Below, piece after piece: positions 5,280 through 7,584 of a stretch of DNA of 7,584 nucleotides. A model generated the notes under the pieces. It ran no database searches. It was not told where the DNA came from and worked only from the letters and a program-made list of their open reading frames with translations. Both the position numbers and the translations under genes were made by a program. The stretch lies in NCBI GenBank assembly GCA_903835145.1, contig CAILMA010000230.1, positions 1 to 7,584 of the forward strand, read 5' to 3'. The first letter of the stretch is position 1. Each line of letters starts with the position of its first letter. Source of the DNA: an uncultured Bacteroidota bacterium. Lineage in GTDB: Bacteria > Bacteroidota > Bacteroidia > Chitinophagales > Chitinophagaceae.

Positions 5280-7584
5280 ATGCCTACTGAGTCCTTCATA
5301 GACCATGGGAGCCAGGAATTATTTCCTGATTTCAACAAAACCGTAACACCGTATCCTGCCAACAAAACCATTGTTGATCTATTTGAATTGCAGGCAGGAA
5401 CGACACCCGATAACATAGCAATACGCTATAAAGCCGACGAAGTAACCTACCAGCAACTCAACACCACAGCCAATATAGTAGCGCACTACCTCATTGCCAA
5501 TGGTGTAAAGCCGGGCCATAATGTAGGTCTGCTCGTAACCCGCGATGCAGATATAATGATAGGCATGCTGGGTATATTGAAGGCTGGTGCGGCATATGTG
5601 CCTATAGACCCTGAATACCCCAGGCAAAGGCGGGAATACATTATTAACCAATCGGGCATAGGCGTTGTGCTCACTAACCTACCTGCAGAACAACTCAGCC
5701 TAGCTGGCGCTGCACTTACATTACCCATCTGGCATGAAGATTTTGATAAGTACCCGGAACACAATCCTGACATCAATATAAAAAGCCACCAGCTGGCCTA
5801 TACCATCTATACTTCTGGCTCCACAGGCAACCCAAAGGGGGTAATGATAGAGCATCATTCGGTTGTGAACCTTGCACTCTGGGTAAATAAAACCTATTCG
5901 GTTGGGGCTAATGACCGGCTTATGTTCATTACATCCATTTGCTTCGATCTGTCAGTTTACGATATTTTCGGCACCCTGTTTTCTGGTGGCTGCATTGTGG
6001 TGGCCGATCAACAGGAGCTGATGGATCTTTCCCTCCTTGCCACCCTGCTACAGGAATACAAAATCACTTTTTGGGACTCGGTACCAACGACGCTTGATTT
6101 TTTAATAAGGGGATTGGAATCGCGGGGGCCAGAATATGTGCAAACCGACCTACGGGTTGTGTTCCTGAGCGGCGACTGGATTCCCGTAAACCTGCCGGAC
6201 AGAATAAAAAAATACTTCCCTAACGCGCAGGTTGTAAGCCTTGGCGGTGCCACCGAGGCCACCGTATGGTCTAATTACTTCCCGGTGAAGGAAGTGGACC
6301 CAACGTGGAAAAGCATACCCTACGGAGTACCTATCGACAACAATTTCTTCTATATACTGGATGAATACTTGCGCCCCGTGCCTCCCGGCGAGCAGGGTGA
6401 GTTATATATAGGTGGGGTTGGTGTGGCCCGTGGCTATGCCAACGACAAAGAAAAAACGGACTACGCGTTTGTGCCGGACCCTTTTAATAACGAACTCGGC
6501 GGGCGCATGTACCGCACCGGTGATATTGGCCGCATGTTGCCCGACGGCAATATGGAGTTTCTTGGCAGGATAGACCAGCAAGTAAAAATCAGAGGCTTCA
6601 GGGTAGAGCTTGGCGAGATCGAAAGCGTACTGCGACAGTATAAATTTGTTGATCAGGCAGTAGTTACTGCGCCTGAGGTCGATGGATTGCGGCACCTCGC
6701 TGGCTATATAGTGCCGAAACCAAGGTATGACCGCGATGCTATGCTCTCCTTCCTGCGCCGGAAACTGCCGGACTATATGGTTCCCGGCATGTGGAAGGAG
6801 CTGGAAGCACTGCCACTGAATCCTAATGGTAAAATAGACCGTAGAGCCCTCCCTGACATTACCCAAGTGCAATCGGGACAAGAATTCATAGCGCCACGCA
6901 ACAAAGCAGAACAAGAAATGGCGCTTCTTTGGCAGCAGGTACTTGCCCTCAGGGAAATAAGCATGACGAGTAATTTCTTCGACCTCGGCGGCCAGTCGCT
7001 GCTGGCAGTGCAACTACTTGCGGAAGTAGAAAAAAAATACCATAAAAAGGCGAACATAAATGCTCTGTTCAAATACCCCACCGTTGAAGCTTTTGCAAAA
7101 TTCATAGGAAAAGACCGGGAGCAGGAAGTCTACCAGTCGCTGGTAGCCATAAAACCAACTGGCAATAAAATGCCGCTCTACATCATACATGGCGACGGTT
7201 TCAACATGTCGAACTTCCGGAATCTGACAACATTCATGGATGAGCAGCAACCTGTTTATTCGCTCCAGCCGCTGGGTATGGATGGCAATGGGGAAACATT
7301 CGACAATATGGAGGCGATAGCGCACCATTACATCAATGAAATGACCCGCCATAACCCGGTGGGCCCCTATGCCCTTGCAGGCTATTCTTTCGGCGGCTAC
7401 GTAGCTGTAGAAATGCAGCGGCAGCTCGCATTGATGGGTAAAAGCGTGAAAATGCTGGGCATTTTTGACACTGACGCTGCTAACCTGCTCTATAAAAAAT
7501 CTCTGATGGAAAAACTGCCCCAGAAAGTGATCAGGCAAATTCCTAAGGCTGCGTTCATCATCGGCTCGCTGATAAAACATCCGG
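5280..7584 (+). CDS. single-module nonribosomal peptide synthetase (A-PCP-TE), 3'-truncated by window edge
   Basis: The 768 visible codons encode an adenylation domain, a carrier domain and most of a thioesterase domain, with no condensation domain. The A domain carries VTYQQL (55-60), LKAGAAYVPID, TSGSTGNPKG (178-187), FDLS (222-225), GGATE (322-326), GELYIGG (373-379), YRTGD (411-415), GRIDQQVKIRGFR (429-441) and the catalytic lysine K518 in NPNGKIDR. The PCP has DLGGQS (568-573), with S573 as the phosphopantetheine site. The TE has GYSFGG with nucleophile S703 and a candidate acid D730, 27 residues later; the catalytic histidine would lie past the window. The enzyme would activate an amino acid, hold it as a thioester and release it. 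By alignment to GrsA the substrate code reads about DLYDFSLVWK, closest to the cysteine code DLYNLSLIWK. The start is fixed by a TAA nine bases upstream and the lack of another in-frame ATG between. Confidence 0.95.
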   Translation, partial: MPTESFIDHGSQELFPDFNKTVTPYPANKTIVDLFELQAGTTPDNIAIRYKADEVTYQQLNTTANIVAHYLIANGVKPGHNVGLLVTRDADIMIGMLGILKAGAAYVPIDPEYPRQRREYIINQSGIGVVLTNLPAEQLSLAGAALTLPIWHEDFDKYPEHNPDINIKSHQLAYTIYTSGSTGNPKGVMIEHHSVVNLALWVNKTYSVGANDRLMFITSICFDLSVYDIFGTLFSGGCIVVADQQELMDLSLLATLLQEYKITFWDSVPTTLDFLIRGLESRGPEYVQTDLRVVFLSGDWIPVNLPDRIKKYFPNAQVVSLGGATEATVWSNYFPVKEVDPTWKSIPYGVPIDNNFFYILDEYLRPVPPGEQGELYIGGVGVARGYANDKEKTDYAFVPDPFNNELGGRMYRTGDIGRMLPDGNMEFLGRIDQQVKIRGFRVELGEIESVLRQYKFVDQAVVTAPEVDGLRHLAGYIVPKPRYDRDAMLSFLRRKLPDYMVPGMWKELEALPLNPNGKIDRRALPDITQVQSGQEFIAPRNKAEQEMALLWQQVLALREISMTSNFFDLGGQSLLAVQLLAEVEKKYHKKANINALFKYPTVEAFAKFIGKDREQEVYQSLVAIKPTGNKMPLYIIHGDGFNMSNFRNLTTFMDEQQPVYSLQPLGMDGNGETFDNMEAIAHHYINEMTRHNPVGPYALAGYSFGGYVAVEMQRQLALMGKSVKMLGIFDTDAANLLYKKSLMEKLPQKVIRQIPKAAFIIGSLIKHP

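Noticed and set aside
5331..5394. Sequence like a condensation-adenylation linker at the synthetase N-terminus (FNKTVTPYPANKTIVDLFE), suggesting a lost condensation domain
   Set aside because: Starter modules without a C domain, such as GrsA, carry the same kind of segment, so it is not evidence of a deletion; no C-domain remnant is seen upstream.
6402..7013. Long open frame (203 codons) on the minus strand inside the synthetase gene
   Set aside because: The plus strand here encodes the A7-A10 motifs and the carrier domain without interruption; the minus frame has no recognisable domain and is a shadow.
7014..7580. Long open frame (188 codons) on the minus strand opposite the thioesterase region
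   Set aside because: The plus strand carries the GxSxG thioesterase signature; the antisense translation is rich in His, Phe, Cys and Tyr and shows no domain.

Overview
The window looks like chromosomal DNA of a member of the Bacteroidota, possibly Chitinophagaceae-like. The evidence is the protein character, the absence of Shine-Dalgarno sequences in front of the start codons, and one promoter that fits the Bacteroidota pattern (TTTG, 19 nt, TAnnTTTG). The assignment to phylum is inference from these signs; no database search was possible. Base composition is moderate (by eye a little under 50% GC) and shows no abrupt change.

Layout. (1) 1-953, plus strand: the 3' part of guaA (GMP synthase), running in from the left edge. 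(2) 1042-2508, plus: a secreted protein with a lysine-rich linker and a type 1 periplasmic-binding-protein-like domain, 88 nt behind guaA and possibly read with it. (3) 2525-3580, minus: an unrecognised cytosolic protein of 351 residues with an internally duplicated domain; it converges on the previous gene with only 16 nt between them. (4) 3626-4441, minus: a classical short-chain dehydrogenase/reductase (SDR). (5) 4500-5081, minus: a TetR/AcrR-family repressor. Genes 5, 4 and 3 lie head to tail with gaps of 58 and 45 nt and may form one transcription unit. (6) 5280-7584, plus, divergent from the repressor: the start of a single-module nonribosomal peptide synthetase (adenylation, carrier, thioesterase) that runs off the right edge.

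How the parts may work together. An 18-bp sequence (16 of 18 identical) occurs twice, once over the repressor's own start and once in front of the SDR gene. This is what an operator for an autoregulated TetR protein controlling its neighbour would look like. The repressor promoter is visible and places transcription start almost on the GTG codon, so its mRNA would be leaderless or nearly so. The 198-bp divergent region towards the synthetase holds an 11-bp-stem hairpin and a 9-bp inverted repeat around a weak -7-like box, but no copy of the shared operator, so joint control of the synthetase is not supported.

The most interesting parts are the stand-alone A-PCP-TE synthetase with a cysteine-like substrate code, the duplicated-domain protein of unknown function, and the TetR/SDR operator pair. 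No RNA genes, CRISPR arrays, insertion sequences or tRNAs were seen.
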